DNA of 50,424 nt, taken from NCBI GenBank assembly GCA_007693485.1, contig REDM01000134.1:1-50424 (forward strand), written 5' to 3'. The number at the start of each line of letters is the position of its first letter. Position 1 is the stretch's first letter. Source of the stretch: Spirochaetaceae bacterium (GTDB taxonomy: Bacteria; Spirochaetota; Spirochaetia; DSM-27196; PWMO01). The notes beneath the pieces are model-generated. The model saw nothing but the letters and a program-made list of their open reading frames with translations, was not told where the DNA came from and searched no databases. Positions 34,444 to 43,843 of the stretch are shown one piece after another. Both the position numbers and the translations under genes were made by a program.

Positions 34444-36225
34444 TTACATGACGTGGAGAAAGGGAACCGCGATCAACTCGCACCCGTTTCGCAGCACCTG
34501 CACCACCGCACGCGAAAGCGCAACCCGCGCCGATCGGACCGCAGCATCCTTTTCGACTGCGATCGGATGATCGTGGTAGTAGCGCGAGAAGGTCTTCGCC
34601 AGCTCATAGAGGTACCCGGTAAGCACGGACGGACTGTACTGGCGCCCCGCGGTCCGCACCGCATCGGAAAAGGTTGCGATCTGTTTGACGAGTTCCCATT
34701 CGAGGTCCTCGCGAAGCAAGGCGTAATCGACCGTCCCACCACTCTCCGGCCGATCAGAGCCACTGCCGGAACCGCTGCTACCCTGACCGAGTTTTCTCAG
34801 CATGGTCGAGATCCGCGCTCCGGTGTACTGGAGGTAGGGGCCGGTGTTGCCGTTGAAGGAAATCGACTCCCGCGGATCGAACACCATATCTTTGATCGGG
34901 TTCACCTGCAGAAGGTAGTAATGCAGGGCCCCGAGGGCAACATCGCCGGCGGTTTGGTTCACATCACCGACCTCTTCCTCGCGGCCCTTCGCCCGGATCT
35001 CCTCTGCGGCCATGCGCTCGAGCCCCGCGATCAACTCATCGGCGTCGACAACGGTTCCTTCACGACTCTTCATCTTGCCGTCGGGAAGATTGACCATGCC
35101 GTAGGCCAGGTGAAACAGATCCTTCCCCCACTCCATGCCAAGTTTCTGCAGCACATGGAAGAGCACCGCAAAATGGTACCGCTGCTCAGAGGCCACGACG
35201 TAGATCAACCGGTCAAAGGGCCAATCACCGTGGCGGGCGATCGCGGTTCCAATATCCTGCGTGAGGTAGAGCGAGGTGCCGTCCCCTCGCAGTAGCACCT
35301 TTTTGTCCAGGTTGATCTCTTCCAGGTCGACCCAGACCGACCCGTCGTCTTCCCGGTAAAAGACGCCCTCCTGTAGTCCGCGGAGCACCTCGTCACGCCC
35401 GGAAAGGTAGGTCTTGCTTTCGTAGTAGATTTCGTCAAACGAAATGCCCGTCCGGCGGTAGGTTTCACTGATACCGTCTATGGCCCAGCGGTTCATCTGC
35501 TGCCACAGGGCCATCACTTCCGTGTCGCCGGCTTCCCACTTCTGGAGCATCTCCCGCGCCTGATTCTCGGCACTCGGATCGTCTTTGACCCACTGATTGA
35601 ACCGAACGTAGTACGCACCCACGAAGTGGTCCGACTTGATACCCTCGGACTCAGGGGTTGCGCCGTTGCCAAAGCGCTGGTAGGCGAGCATCGATTTGCA
35701 GATGTGGACGCCCCGATCGTTGATGAGGTTCACTTTCCGAACCTCTGCTCCGTTGGCGGCGAGGATTCGCGACAGACTTTCTCCGAGGATGTCGTTTCGC
35801 AGATGGCCGAGGTGGAGCGGTTTGTTGGTATTGGGGCATGAGAACTCGATCATGATGCGCTGGGCGGACAGCTCATCGGTGCGTCCAAAGCCGTCGCCTT
35901 CGTGCATGACGGCTTCCAGAACCTGCTGCACAACCGCTGATCGGGCAAAACGGATATTCAGATAGGGTCCGGCGGCCTCACAGGTGCCAATCTCGCGGTC
36001 ACCTAACCGCGCGGCCACCTCCACCGCGATTGCTGCGGGTGCCGCGCGGAAGAGCTTTGCAAACGGGAAGAGCGGCACCGCGAGGTCACCCAGATCGGGA
36101 CGTGGTGGCGTTTCAAACGCCAGCATGTCGGCGCTCAGATCGACCTCGCTCAGCCCCTTATCACGTGCCATTGCGTGCAGACTGTGCACGATCTCTGTTT
36201 TCCAGCGCTCTCGCATGGTAGTCAT
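34444..36225 (-). CDS. argS: Arginyl-tRNA synthetase
   Basis: 593 aa class I synthetase. N-terminal ArgS-specific domain (about 1-110, PRPDLGDLAVPLFPFAKLF), HIGH-type motif NTNKPLHLGHLRN, KMSKS-type motif GKMKSREGTVV, and the C-terminal DALR anticodon-binding domain ending in ...LSRAVVQVLRNGCELIAVPFLHVM. The ATG at 36225 has AAGGA upstream; a second ATG three codons later is possible. Lies 59 bp downstream of pgeF and is probably co-transcribed. A Gly/Ser-rich insert (QGSSGSGSGSDRPES) sits in the C-terminal part. Confidence 0.97.
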   Translation of the reverse strand: MTTMRERWKTEIVHSLHAMARDKGLSEVDLSADMLAFETPPRPDLGDLAVPLFPFAKLFRAAPAAIAVEVAARLGDREIGTCEAAGPYLNIRFARSAVVQQVLEAVMHEGDGFGRTDELSAQRIMIEFSCPNTNKPLHLGHLRNDILGESLSRILAANGAEVRKVNLINDRGVHICKSMLAYQRFGNGATPESEGIKSDHFVGAYYVRFNQWVKDDPSAENQAREMLQKWEAGDTEVMALWQQMNRWAIDGISETYRRTGISFDEIYYESKTYLSGRDEVLRGLQEGVFYREDDGSVWVDLEEINLDKKVLLRGDGTSLYLTQDIGTAIARHGDWPFDRLIYVVASEQRYHFAVLFHVLQKLGMEWGKDLFHLAYGMVNLPDGKMKSREGTVVDADELIAGLERMAAEEIRAKGREEEVGDVNQTAGDVALGALHYYLLQVNPIKDMVFDPRESISFNGNTGPYLQYTGARISTMLRKLGQGSSGSGSGSDRPESGGTVDYALLREDLEWELVKQIATFSDAVRTAGRQYSPSVLTGYLYELAKTFSRYYHDHPIAVEKDAAVRSARVALSRAVVQVLRNGCELIAVPFLHVM

Positions 36226-36284
36226 CGTTTTTCCTTTTTTGCGGGAGTGTCACCTTGCCGGTCCACGTCCTGCTTCCGCAAATC

Positions 36285-37013
36285 TCATTGCCCATGTGCC
36301 GAACCGGCAATCACCGCTACCATTCGCACGAAGCGGTCCGGTCCCTGCCGCCGGTATGAACCCAGTGCCTGCGTGCAACCGGTGCAGAGCGCCACGTCGG
36401 TGGTATGGACCACGCCGTATCGCTTCAAGATCTCGCGGTTCGCGGCGCGCAGGTCCAGACGCACGCGCCCATCGCCACCACGTACCACACCAGCCTTTCC
36501 CCATTCCGCGGAATACTCGGCGGCGCGCGCTTCATCAACCGGATAACAACACGGCCCGATACAGGGACCGAGCAGCACATGTACGTCTTTTCCGACGCTG
36601 CCCCACCGCTCCTGGAACAGTTCCAGCGCATGTGCCAGGATACCGGTGCCCCTCCACCCCGAATGCAGCATGGCAAAGGCACCGGTTACCGGGTCATGCA
36701 CGGCAATCGGCATGCAGTCGGCCACGGTAACCGCGAGCGCCAGTGTGGGATCGTCGCTCGCAGTGCCGTCGGCTTCATCGCGATAATCGGTGACGGGGTC
36801 CGGGTGGACGATCCGTCGCGAGTGCACCTGTTTTCGCAGCGCCGTCCGCGACGGGGTATACCCCAATTCCCGGAGCCACTCGTCTCGACGCGGATTTGGT
36901 CCCCCGGAAGGCCCCAGATCACCCGCTTCGACCGTGCTCAGAACAACGGGAAGCGAGAACGGGATGTGGAGATGATTTGGGCTCCAGATCAGACCGTTTG
37001 CATTCGAACTCAC
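36285..37013 (-). CDS. pgeF: PgeF/YfiH family protein (multicopper-oxidase-like, peptidoglycan editing)
   Basis: 242 aa. Family motifs: QVHSRRIV, VADCMPIAVHDP, MLHSGWRGTGI and LGPCIGPCCYPVDEAR, which provide the His/Cys site. Members were named polyphenol oxidase; E. coli PgeF removes wrongly built peptidoglycan precursors with Ser in place of L-Ala, and relatives hydrolyse purine nucleosides. GTG start overlaps the upstream stop (GTGA), so it is coupled to the unknown protein upstream. Confidence 0.9.
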   Translation of the reverse strand: MSSNANGLIWSPNHLHIPFSLPVVLSTVEAGDLGPSGGPNPRRDEWLRELGYTPSRTALRKQVHSRRIVHPDPVTDYRDEADGTASDDPTLALAVTVADCMPIAVHDPVTGAFAMLHSGWRGTGILAHALELFQERWGSVGKDVHVLLGPCIGPCCYPVDEARAAEYSAEWGKAGVVRGGDGRVRLDLRAANREILKRYGVVHTTDVALCTGCTQALGSYRRQGPDRFVRMVAVIAGSAHGQ

Positions 37014-38770
37014 GTGTTCCGCATAGTACTGGAAGCGTCTTCTGCGGTCAACTCGACGGTACCGGTGTCCCGGAATCGCCGGGCAATGGTCTGTTCGAGA
37101 TCCATGAGGTCGCCAATTGCCTTGCGACAGTCGGTTGCACGCTGCATTACGGTATCGAGCTGCCGCATCAGCTGCGCGTGAGAACGCCCTCCAAGCGATC
37201 CCAGGTTTTCGAGGGTATCGTACCGTCCGCCGACCTCGCCGTAGAGGATGCCGTATAATACATCGGCTATCACCCGAAACGCACCGACCGTCCGGGTCAA
37301 CAGCGCGTGGGCGTCTGCGTCCAGCCGCTCGATAATCGCGCGGCGGTTCTCCACTTGCACGTCTTCCGGCGTATCTTCGTGCTCGATCGCGGCGAGGGCT
37401 GAACCCACATCACCGCGTGCAGTGCACCGTTTTCGCAGCACGGCGATTGCGTCGCCTGTGGCATCGAGGTCTGAACACGCCTGGGTGAACTCGTCGCGAT
37501 TGGCTTCTTTGTAGAACTGCCCTTCGAGGAGAACGATTCGCAGCGGCGTTCGCATCAGCCCGTGATACGAGGCGGTGAGCACCACCTCGACAACGCCCAC
37601 CGACACCGCGTGCCGTCCTTCGGCACTACCGGATGCGCCCGGATACCCAACGATGGGCACTGGCGTTTCTCCACCGGCGAGCGGCAGAGCCGCATCGACC
37701 AACGCTGTCTTCCGACGGCGAAACTGGTGCTGCATCGCGATGAGTTCAACTCGATCGCGCCAGAAGCGACGCACCCCGCTCAACCACGGTTCTCCTCCAC
37801 CCACAGCCGAAGGCCGCCAGTTCACGTTACCCCGCACAAGTCTGCAAAGGTCCAGCAAAGGGAGGGATGAAACGCAGTCCCACATCAGCCGCAGGTGATC
37901 CGACAACAGTTGAACCTCGGATGCCAGGCGTTCAACATCAACCGCTTTGCTGCGCGATGACGAGTGGTGGGACTCGAAAAGAACCAGTGCCTCCAGCAGT
38001 CGATCCGAGGGCGAGACCAACACTTCGGGGGCAAGTGTCGCGAGGCGAGTAAGCGGTTCACGAACCACGTAGAACGGAGCAGACTGTACACGGTCCGGCT
38101 GATCAAACGAACGCAGAAAACCGCCAAAGTCAAACTGCGCGAGCCCGGCAAGCCCATCGAGAAATCGCACCGTTCGCGCAATAGCGCTTTTTTCATCGTT
38201 TGGGATGGAGTCGAGGGTAAACTGTACCGCGCTGTGCATCTTCTGCTTCAATGCAAACTCAGCAGTATCAGGCTCCTCATTCGCCGACGGGTTGGCATCG
38301 CTGAGCAGGCGTTCCTGTACCTCCGGCATCTCGACCCCGACCAGAAACGCAAGAAATGCGGCGCGTCGGCCGTTCCACGCAGTGTGCACCACCGAAGAGA
38401 ATGCGTGAACGGCGGCTCGCAACCGGACGAGTTCGTTGGAGAACCCATCGAGCAGCAGGGCGGACCGAGGGTCGACGAGGTCACCATGGCGCTTTCTCAA
38501 GCGCGCCGCCAGATCACTGAGCAGTTGCTCTGCGACAACCTCCGTGCGTGACTGTCCGGAAAAGAAGGATCGCATCGCAATCCATATTCGTTGAAACACC
38601 CCGAGTTCGCGGTAGACTCGTTCGTAATCGACCGGCGGCTCATTGAGTTGTTCCAAAGTTGGCGCCGCCTCGGGCGCCGACACCGTCTGGTGCAGCTTGT
38701 CGAGAATCTGCTGCCGTTCGGACCCCGAGAGGGTCCGAGCCAAACGATCGAAAACCGATGAGTCACGCAT
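37010..38770 (-). CDS. Spirochaete protein of unknown function (DUF5312-like)
   Basis: 586 aa, almost wholly helical, no signal peptide or transmembrane segment apart from a weak hydrophobic patch around residues 60-70 (VFQRIWIAMRSFF). It starts SSVFDRLARTLSGSERQQILDKL, and the layout resembles the spirochaete-restricted DUF5312 family, though I cannot confirm this without a search. No catalytic motif is seen. The ATG at 38770 lies 1-2 nt after the predicted transcription start of its own promoter and has no ribosome site, so it may be translated from a leaderless message. It leads the operon with pgeF and argS. Confidence 0.6.
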   Translation of the reverse strand: MRDSSVFDRLARTLSGSERQQILDKLHQTVSAPEAAPTLEQLNEPPVDYERVYRELGVFQRIWIAMRSFFSGQSRTEVVAEQLLSDLAARLRKRHGDLVDPRSALLLDGFSNELVRLRAAVHAFSSVVHTAWNGRRAAFLAFLVGVEMPEVQERLLSDANPSANEEPDTAEFALKQKMHSAVQFTLDSIPNDEKSAIARTVRFLDGLAGLAQFDFGGFLRSFDQPDRVQSAPFYVVREPLTRLATLAPEVLVSPSDRLLEALVLFESHHSSSRSKAVDVERLASEVQLLSDHLRLMWDCVSSLPLLDLCRLVRGNVNWRPSAVGGGEPWLSGVRRFWRDRVELIAMQHQFRRRKTALVDAALPLAGGETPVPIVGYPGASGSAEGRHAVSVGVVEVVLTASYHGLMRTPLRIVLLEGQFYKEANRDEFTQACSDLDATGDAIAVLRKRCTARGDVGSALAAIEHEDTPEDVQVENRRAIIERLDADAHALLTRTVGAFRVIADVLYGILYGEVGGRYDTLENLGSLGGRSHAQLMRQLDTVMQRATDCRKAIGDLMDLEQTIARRFRDTGTVELTAEDASSTMRNT

Positions 38771-38778
38771 CTGGGTTC

Positions 38779-38807
38779 ATACTACGCCCCTTGATACCCC
38801 CGGTCAA
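38779..38807 (-). promoter_or_regulatory. Promoter of the unknown-pgeF-argS operon, leaderless geometry
   Basis: Minus strand TTGACC (38802-38807), 17-bp spacer, TAGTAT (38779-38784). Only eight bases separate the -10 from the ATG at 38770, so the transcript would begin at or within two bases of the start codon. Its -35 is eight bases from the -35 of the divergent cimA promoter. Confidence 0.6.
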
Positions 38808-38815
38808 TGCAAGGC

Positions 38816-38844
38816 TTGACAATTCCTCGTTTGCCCGCGATTAT
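38816..38844 (+). promoter_or_regulatory. Promoter of the cimA leader transcript
   Basis: TTGACA (38816-38821), 17-bp spacer, GATTAT (38839-38844, 4 of 6). The predicted start is near 38851, directly at the leader-peptide ATG (38852). Divergent from and nearly touching the promoter on the other strand. Confidence 0.65.
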
Positions 38845-38851
38845 TAGCCTG

Positions 38852-38947
38852 ATGAATAGAAATGCGGCTTCGGCACCCGTTACCCCTGCGAATCCTATCG
38901 CCCCGATTATTATTATTCTCATGCGATACGATACGCAGGAAGCGTAA
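38852..38947 (+). CDS. Attenuator leader peptide with four consecutive Ile codons
   Basis: 31-aa open frame, ATG 38852 to TAA 38945-38947. Residues 16 and 19-22 are Ile; codons 19-22 (38906-38917) are ATT ATT ATT ATT, followed by Leu (CTC), Met, Arg, Tyr. The rest is Ala/Pro/Asn-rich without resemblance to a functional protein. It sits between the promoter and an intrinsic terminator in front of citramalate synthase, an isoleucine-pathway enzyme, as in ilv-type leader peptides. No Shine-Dalgarno sequence precedes the ATG; it lies at the predicted transcription start, so translation is probably leaderless. Function: the ribosome reads Ile-tRNA supply. Confidence 0.85.
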   Translation: MNRNAASAPVTPANPIAPIIIILMRYDTQEA

Positions 38948-38999
38948 CGGACCAGAGCCGAAAGAGGCCGTCCTTCCTGCGGGAGGGACGGCCTTTTTT
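38885..38999 (+). promoter_or_regulatory. Transcription attenuator (protector, antiterminator, terminator) of cimA
   Basis: Three mutually exclusive structures. Protector: CCTGCG (38885-38890) pairs with CGCAGG (38934-38939), and TATCGC (38896-38901) with GCGATA (38923-38928), enclosing the Ile codons in the loop. Antiterminator: GCAGGAAG (38935-38942) pairs with CTTCCTGC (38973-38980), and ACGG (38947-38950) with CCGT (38968-38971). Terminator: 38966-38999. A ribosome stalled on the Ile codons opens the protector and leaves 38935-38950 free to form the antiterminator; one that reaches the stop codon at 38945 covers that segment and lets the terminator form. Known logic for ilv, leu and his operons; here deduced from sequence. 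Confidence 0.85.
38966..38999 (+). terminator. Intrinsic terminator of the cimA attenuator
   Basis: GGCCGTCC (38966-38973) pairs with GGACGGCC (38986-38993); TCC/GGA extends the stem to a TGCG loop, followed by six T (38994-38999). It lies 19 nt after the leader stop codon and 32 nt before the cimA ATG, in the sense direction, so it must be conditional for cimA to be expressed. Confidence 0.92.
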
Positions 39000-39030
39000 G
39001 TTTCTATCGACCACAGAAGGAGGCACAACC

Positions 39031-40659
39031 ATGGTTGAACCAAAACATCACGAACTGCAAATCTACGATACGACCCTGCGCGACGGCATGCAAGGCATGG
39101 AGATCAGCTACACCCTCGACGACAAGCTGCAGATTGCCCACAAGCTCGACGAGATGAAGATCGACTACGTGGAAGGAGGCTTTCCTCTCTCCAACGAAAA
39201 GGAAGCCGCGTTCTTCGCCCAGGTGAAGAAGGAGCGCTTCGAGCACACGAAAATCGTTGCCTTCGGTTCGACCCGAAAACCGGGGATCGACGCGTCCGCC
39301 GACGGAAACATCGTGGCAATTCTCGACGCCGACACCCCTGCCGTGATCATTGTGGGCAAGACGTGGAAGGCTCACGTGGAGAAGGTCCTCAAGACCGACA
39401 TCGAAGAAAACCTTCGCATGGTCTACGACTCGATCGCCTTCTGCAAGCGGGAAGGCCGGGAGGTTCTGTTTGACCTCGAGCACTTCTTTGACGGCTATAA
39501 AGATGACCCGGCGTACGCGGTACGCGTGCTGAAAGCGGCTACCGAGGCGGGTGCCGACGCTCTGGTGCTCTGCGACACCAACGGGGGAACCCTGCCCGAT
39601 GAGGTCAGTCGCATCATGGCCGAGCTGCCGCGCACTGAGCTCGCTCCCCTCGGGGGCCATTTTCACAACGACTGCGGAACCGCCATCGCAAACTCACTCG
39701 CCGCAGTCGATGCCGGAGCGATCCAGATTCAGGGTACGATCAACGGCTGGGGTGAGCGGTGCGGAAACGCCAATCTCTGCGTGTTCATCCCGAACGCTAT
39801 CCTGAAGAAAGGATACAAACCAGCAGTTGCCGAGAACCTCGCTTCGCTGACCAATCTTTCCCGCTTTGTTGCCGAGAAGGCAAACATCATTCCCGACAAG
39901 CGCCAGCCCTACGTGGGTGATGCGGCATTCAGTCATAAGGCAGGGCAACACGCCGACGTGGTGGCAAAAGCGGCATCACTGATGGAGCACATGGACTCAA
40001 GCCTGGTGGGAAACCACCGCCGTATCCTGCTCTCGGAGCTCGCCGGCAAATCAACCATTGTGGATAAGCTCAAGCCGTACGGCGCCTTCGAGAAGAACGA
40101 CCCAGCGGTCAACACGCTGGTTCAGACGCTGAAAGAGCGCGAGCGGGAGGGCTACGAATACGAGGCCGCGGAGGCGAGCTTCGACCTCCTGCTGCGCAAG
40201 GCCATCGGGCGCTATCGACCGCTGGTTGAACTCAAGAACTACCACCTTGAGTCGTTCAAGAGCCTCGATGCTGACTCCAAGACGGTGGGTCGGATATTTC
40301 TTCGCACCGACGGTGGTGAGGTGATGGGTGCGGCCGTGGGAATCGGTCCCGTTGAGACGCTCGACCACGCGTTGCGCGATGCGCTCGACTCCCACTACCC
40401 CTTCCTGAAGCAGATCAGCCTGATCGACTACCGGGTGCGGGTCCTCAACCCTGAGGAGCACGCATCCGCAAAGGTGCGCGTCTTCATTACCTCAAGCGAC
40501 AACAGCGAAACCTGGGATACCGTGGGCGTGCACGAGAACATCATCGAGGCGTCCTGGGAGGCCCTCATTGACAGCATCGAGTACTACTACAACAAGGTGG
40601 TAGTCAATGGCGTTACCAGCGGCCCGGGAGCCGGCGGGGGACCACTTCGGAACGCATGA
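39031..40659 (+). CDS. cimA: (R)-citramalate synthase
   Basis: 542 aa, the length of the long CimA type rather than of 2-isopropylmalate synthase paralogues. HMGL-like barrel: [95 protein letters not shown]. The C-terminal LeuA-type allosteric domain follows residue ~420. It condenses pyruvate and acetyl-CoA to citramalate, the threonine-independent entry to isoleucine. ATG at 39031 with AGAAGGAGG upstream; an earlier ATG at 38998 lies in the terminator tail and is rejected. The homocitrate/isopropylmalate alternatives are less likely given length and the Ile leader. The last 47 bp overlap carB on the other strand. Confidence 0.93.
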   Translation: MVEPKHHELQIYDTTLRDGMQGMEISYTLDDKLQIAHKLDEMKIDYVEGGFPLSNEKEAAFFAQVKKERFEHTKIVAFGSTRKPGIDASADGNIVAILDADTPAVIIVGKTWKAHVEKVLKTDIEENLRMVYDSIAFCKREGREVLFDLEHFFDGYKDDPAYAVRVLKAATEAGADALVLCDTNGGTLPDEVSRIMAELPRTELAPLGGHFHNDCGTAIANSLAAVDAGAIQIQGTINGWGERCGNANLCVFIPNAILKKGYKPAVAENLASLTNLSRFVAEKANIIPDKRQPYVGDAAFSHKAGQHADVVAKAASLMEHMDSSLVGNHRRILLSELAGKSTIVDKLKPYGAFEKNDPAVNTLVQTLKEREREGYEYEAAEASFDLLLRKAIGRYRPLVELKNYHLESFKSLDADSKTVGRIFLRTDGGEVMGAAVGIGPVETLDHALRDALDSHYPFLKQISLIDYRVRVLNPEEHASAKVRVFITSSDNSETWDTVGVHENIIEASWEALIDSIEYYYNKVVVNGVTSGPGAGGGPLRNA

Positions 40660-43600
40660 GATAGCGAATCCCTTCTACCGCCGCCCGGGCAGCCGAGGTG
40701 GTGGTGGTGTAGGGAACGTGCCGGCGCAGCGTCTCGATGCGGATGTAGGCGTCGTCGCTGTGGGTGAAGCGCCCCAGCGGCGTGTTGATCACCATGGCGA
40801 TCCGTCCCGCTGCCAGATGGTCAACGATGTTGGGCCGTCCCTCGTGTACTTTCAGGATCACCTCGGGGAAAAGCCCGTTGTCAAAGAGAAATTGCGCGGT
40901 TCCGCGGGTTGCGGCAAGGTCAAAGCCCAACTCGGCCAGCTCGCGAACCACCGGCAGAATCGTCTGTTTGTCCGAGTCGTGAACCGAAACAAAGACCGTG
41001 CCCCTGGTCGGCAGATCGGTGCCGGCCGAGCTGGTAGCCTTGGCAAACGCCTCTCCGAAGCTCTCTCCGATGCCAATTGATTCTCCGGTGGAACGCATCT
41101 CGGGACCGAGCAACGGATCCACGCCGCGGAAGCGATCAAACGAGAACATCGCCTCCTTGACCGCCCAGCCCACTACGCAGCGACCCTCACCCACACCCGG
41201 TATGCCGGTTTCCCCGTCATTGATGAGGCCCTGCTCTCGCAGCCCCTGCCCCGACCAGAGTCGAACCGCCGCATCCACCAGGTTTACCCCGGTGGCCTTG
41301 GAAATAAACGGCACGGTTCGTGACGCGCGCGGATTTACTTCGATCACGTAGACGTCGCCGTCCTTGACGGCAAACTGGATGTTCAGAAACCCGCGTACGC
41401 CAAATTCACGCCCGATTACCGCGGCAGCCTGCCGGATTTGCTGCAGCGCAGCCGGCTCCGCCTTGTACGAGGGAAAGACGCACGCCGAGTCGCCGGAGTG
41501 AATCCCCGCCGCCTCGATATGCTGCATGATGCCGCCAATGTAGAGATCGCTGCCGTCGAAGAGGGCGTCGAGGTCGTACTCAAAGGCGTCTTCCAGAAAC
41601 TGATCAACCAGCACCGGTGCGTCCGCTGAGATCCTGATCCCGCTGGTCCGTAGGTAGTGCTCGAGCTCCTGCTGCGTATACACAATGGACATGCTGCGCC
41701 CACCGAGCACAAACGAGGGACGGCAGAGCACAGGATAGCCGATCTCGGCTGCGGCGGTCACCGCTTCGTCGAAGGTGGCAGCCATCCGGTTGCGTGCCTG
41801 CTTCAGTCCGGCCTTGGAAATTACCCCGGCGAAAAGCCCGCGGTCTTCGGCGTCACGAATTCGCGCCACCGGCGTTCCCACGATCCGAGCGCCGGCGGCC
41901 TCGAGCGCCTCGGCCATGTTCAATGGAGTCTGCCCGCCGAGCTGCACCACGACATCGCGGGCGCCCTCTTTGCGCATGATCTCGATCACGTCTTCGGCGG
42001 TGAGCGGCTCGATGTAGAGTCGGTCGGACACGTTGAAGTCGGTGGAGACCGTCTCGGGGTTGGAGTTGACCATGATGGTGGGTCGGTTCACGCCACGATA
42101 CGCGAGCGAGGAGAGCGTGCAGCAGGTGTCGAACTCCAGCCCCTGCCCGATGCGGTTGGGGCCGCTGCCCAGAATCATCACCGCCCTGTCGCCGAGTGGT
42201 TCTCCCTCATCGATCTCGCCCCAGGTGGAGTAGAAATAGGGTGTTTCCGCGGCAAACTCGCCGGAACAGGTATCCACGATATGGTACGCTGCGCTCAGGC
42301 CGAGCGTCGCGCGACGTGCGGCGACCTCGGGAGCCGTCATTCCCGCAGCGGTACCCACGGCCCGGTCACTCAAGCCAAACCGCTTGCCGCGCCAGAGCAA
42401 CTCATCGGTTACGCCTTTTTCGCCCACCTCGGCTCCCCACGCCACCTGTTCGAGCATCTGCGAAAGGAACCAGCGGTTGTAGCCGGTTCGCGTCTCGATG
42501 TCGGCGAGGGCGCCGGCGCCTTCACGCGCAAGTTTGGTGTAGATCGCGAAGATACGCCGGGGGTCCAACCGGTCGATCATCTGTTCAACGCGGTCGGTGG
42601 TGAGCTCCGGGACCTCGTTGAGGCCGTCAAACCCAAACTCACAGGCGCGGATCGCCTTGTTGAGCGCCTCCATGAAGGTGCGCCCGATGGCGAGCGACTC
42701 CCCTACGCTCTTCATCTGGGTACCGAGTTCGGCGTACCCCGCGGGAAACTTTTCAATCTCAAACCGCGGCACCTTCACCGCCACGTAGTCGAGCGACGGC
42801 TCGAAGCAGGAGACGGTCTTACCGGTGATATCGTTAATGACTTCGTCGAGGGTGTAGCCTACCGCGAGCCGGGCCGAGCAGCGGGCAATCGGGAAGCCGG
42901 TAGCCTTGCTGGCGAGGGCCGAACTGCGGGACACCCGGGGGTTCATCTCGATCACCACCATCCGACCGCTCCTGGGGTCCACGCCAAACTGCACGTTCGA
43001 CCCGCCGCAGTCCACGCCAATTGCGCGCAGGATGTCGATGGAGGCGGTACGCATCTGCTGGTACTCGCGATCACTGAGCGTCTGGATTGGCGCGACCGTG
43101 ATACTGTCTCCGGTGTGCACCCCCATGGGATCGAGGTTCTCGATGGAGCAGACGATGACGGCGTTGTCTGCGCGATCGCGCATGACCTCCAGCTCGAACT
43201 CCTTCCACCCGATGAGCGACTCCTCAATAAGCGCGGTGTGGGTGGGACTCTCGGCAAGGGCCCATTCGACCTGCTGGGCAAACTCCTCACGGGTGCGGGC
43301 GATACTGCCGCCCTTGCCGCCGAGGGTGTAGCTGGGCCGGATAATGATGGGCGGATCGGTATCCTTCAAGAAATCATATGCCTCGGCTACGGTAGAAATG
43401 AGGCTGGATCGCGGGCTCTCCAGGCCGATTGCCGCGATCACTTCCTTGAACTTGCCGCGGTCTTCGGCCTTGGCGATTGACTCGATCTTTGCGCCCAGAA
43501 CTTCCACGCCGTATTTCTGCAAAACGCCCGCGGCGTCGAGGTCCATGGCGAGATTGAGCGCCGTCTGTCCACCCATGGTGGCGAGCAGCCCGTCGGGTCG

Positions 43601-43843
43601 CTCCTTGGCGATGATCGCCTCCACCGATGGAACTCGCAGCGGATCGAGGTAGATGCTGTCGGCAATTCCGGGAGTGGTCATCACGGTCGCGGGATTGGGA
43701 TTCACCAGAATAACCTGATACCCCTCTTCTTTCAGCGCCTTGACCGCCTGCGTGCCGCTGTAGTCAAACTCACACGCCTGACCAATCACAATGGGCCCTG
43801 ATCCAATGATCATGATTTTCTTGAGATCACGTCGCGCCGGCAC
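40613..43843 (-). CDS. carB: Carbamoyl-phosphate synthase large subunit
   Basis: 1076 aa, full length. Two homologous ATP-grasp halves: [21 protein letters not shown] at the N-terminus and [21 protein letters not shown] in the middle; [13 protein letters not shown] and [17 protein letters not shown]-binding loops. The C-terminal MGS-like allosteric domain ([37 protein letters not shown]) follows. It makes carbamoyl phosphate for pyrimidines and arginine. GTG start with AGGAGG five bases upstream, overlapping carA by 17 bp. Convergent overlap with cimA at the 3' end. Confidence 0.97.
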   Translation of the reverse strand: MPARRDLKKIMIIGSGPIVIGQACEFDYSGTQAVKALKEEGYQVILVNPNPATVMTTPGIADSIYLDPLRVPSVEAIIAKERPDGLLATMGGQTALNLAMDLDAAGVLQKYGVEVLGAKIESIAKAEDRGKFKEVIAAIGLESPRSSLISTVAEAYDFLKDTDPPIIIRPSYTLGGKGGSIARTREEFAQQVEWALAESPTHTALIEESLIGWKEFELEVMRDRADNAVIVCSIENLDPMGVHTGDSITVAPIQTLSDREYQQMRTASIDILRAIGVDCGGSNVQFGVDPRSGRMVVIEMNPRVSRSSALASKATGFPIARCSARLAVGYTLDEVINDITGKTVSCFEPSLDYVAVKVPRFEIEKFPAGYAELGTQMKSVGESLAIGRTFMEALNKAIRACEFGFDGLNEVPELTTDRVEQMIDRLDPRRIFAIYTKLAREGAGALADIETRTGYNRWFLSQMLEQVAWGAEVGEKGVTDELLWRGKRFGLSDRAVGTAAGMTAPEVAARRATLGLSAAYHIVDTCSGEFAAETPYFYSTWGEIDEGEPLGDRAVMILGSGPNRIGQGLEFDTCCTLSSLAYRGVNRPTIMVNSNPETVSTDFNVSDRLYIEPLTAEDVIEIMRKEGARDVVVQLGGQTPLNMAEALEAAGARIVGTPVARIRDAEDRGLFAGVISKAGLKQARNRMAATFDEAVTAAAEIGYPVLCRPSFVLGGRSMSIVYTQQELEHYLRTSGIRISADAPVLVDQFLEDAFEYDLDALFDGSDLYIGGIMQHIEAAGIHSGDSACVFPSYKAEPAALQQIRQAAAVIGREFGVRGFLNIQFAVKDGDVYVIEVNPRASRTVPFISKATGVNLVDAAVRLWSGQGLREQGLINDGETGIPGVGEGRCVVGWAVKEAMFSFDRFRGVDPLLGPEMRSTGESIGIGESFGEAFAKATSSAGTDLPTRGTVFVSVHDSDKQTILPVVRELAELGFDLAATRGTAQFLFDNGLFPEVILKVHEGRPNIVDHLAAGRIAMVINTPLGRFTHSDDAYIRIETLRRHVPYTTTTSAARAAVEGIRYLMRSEVVPRRLPGRW

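Noticed and set aside
41657-43480. 607-codon plus-strand open frame antisense to carB
   Set aside because: High-GC shadow frame; carB on the other strand is a complete, conserved enzyme, and the shadow product has no recognisable domain or ribosome site.
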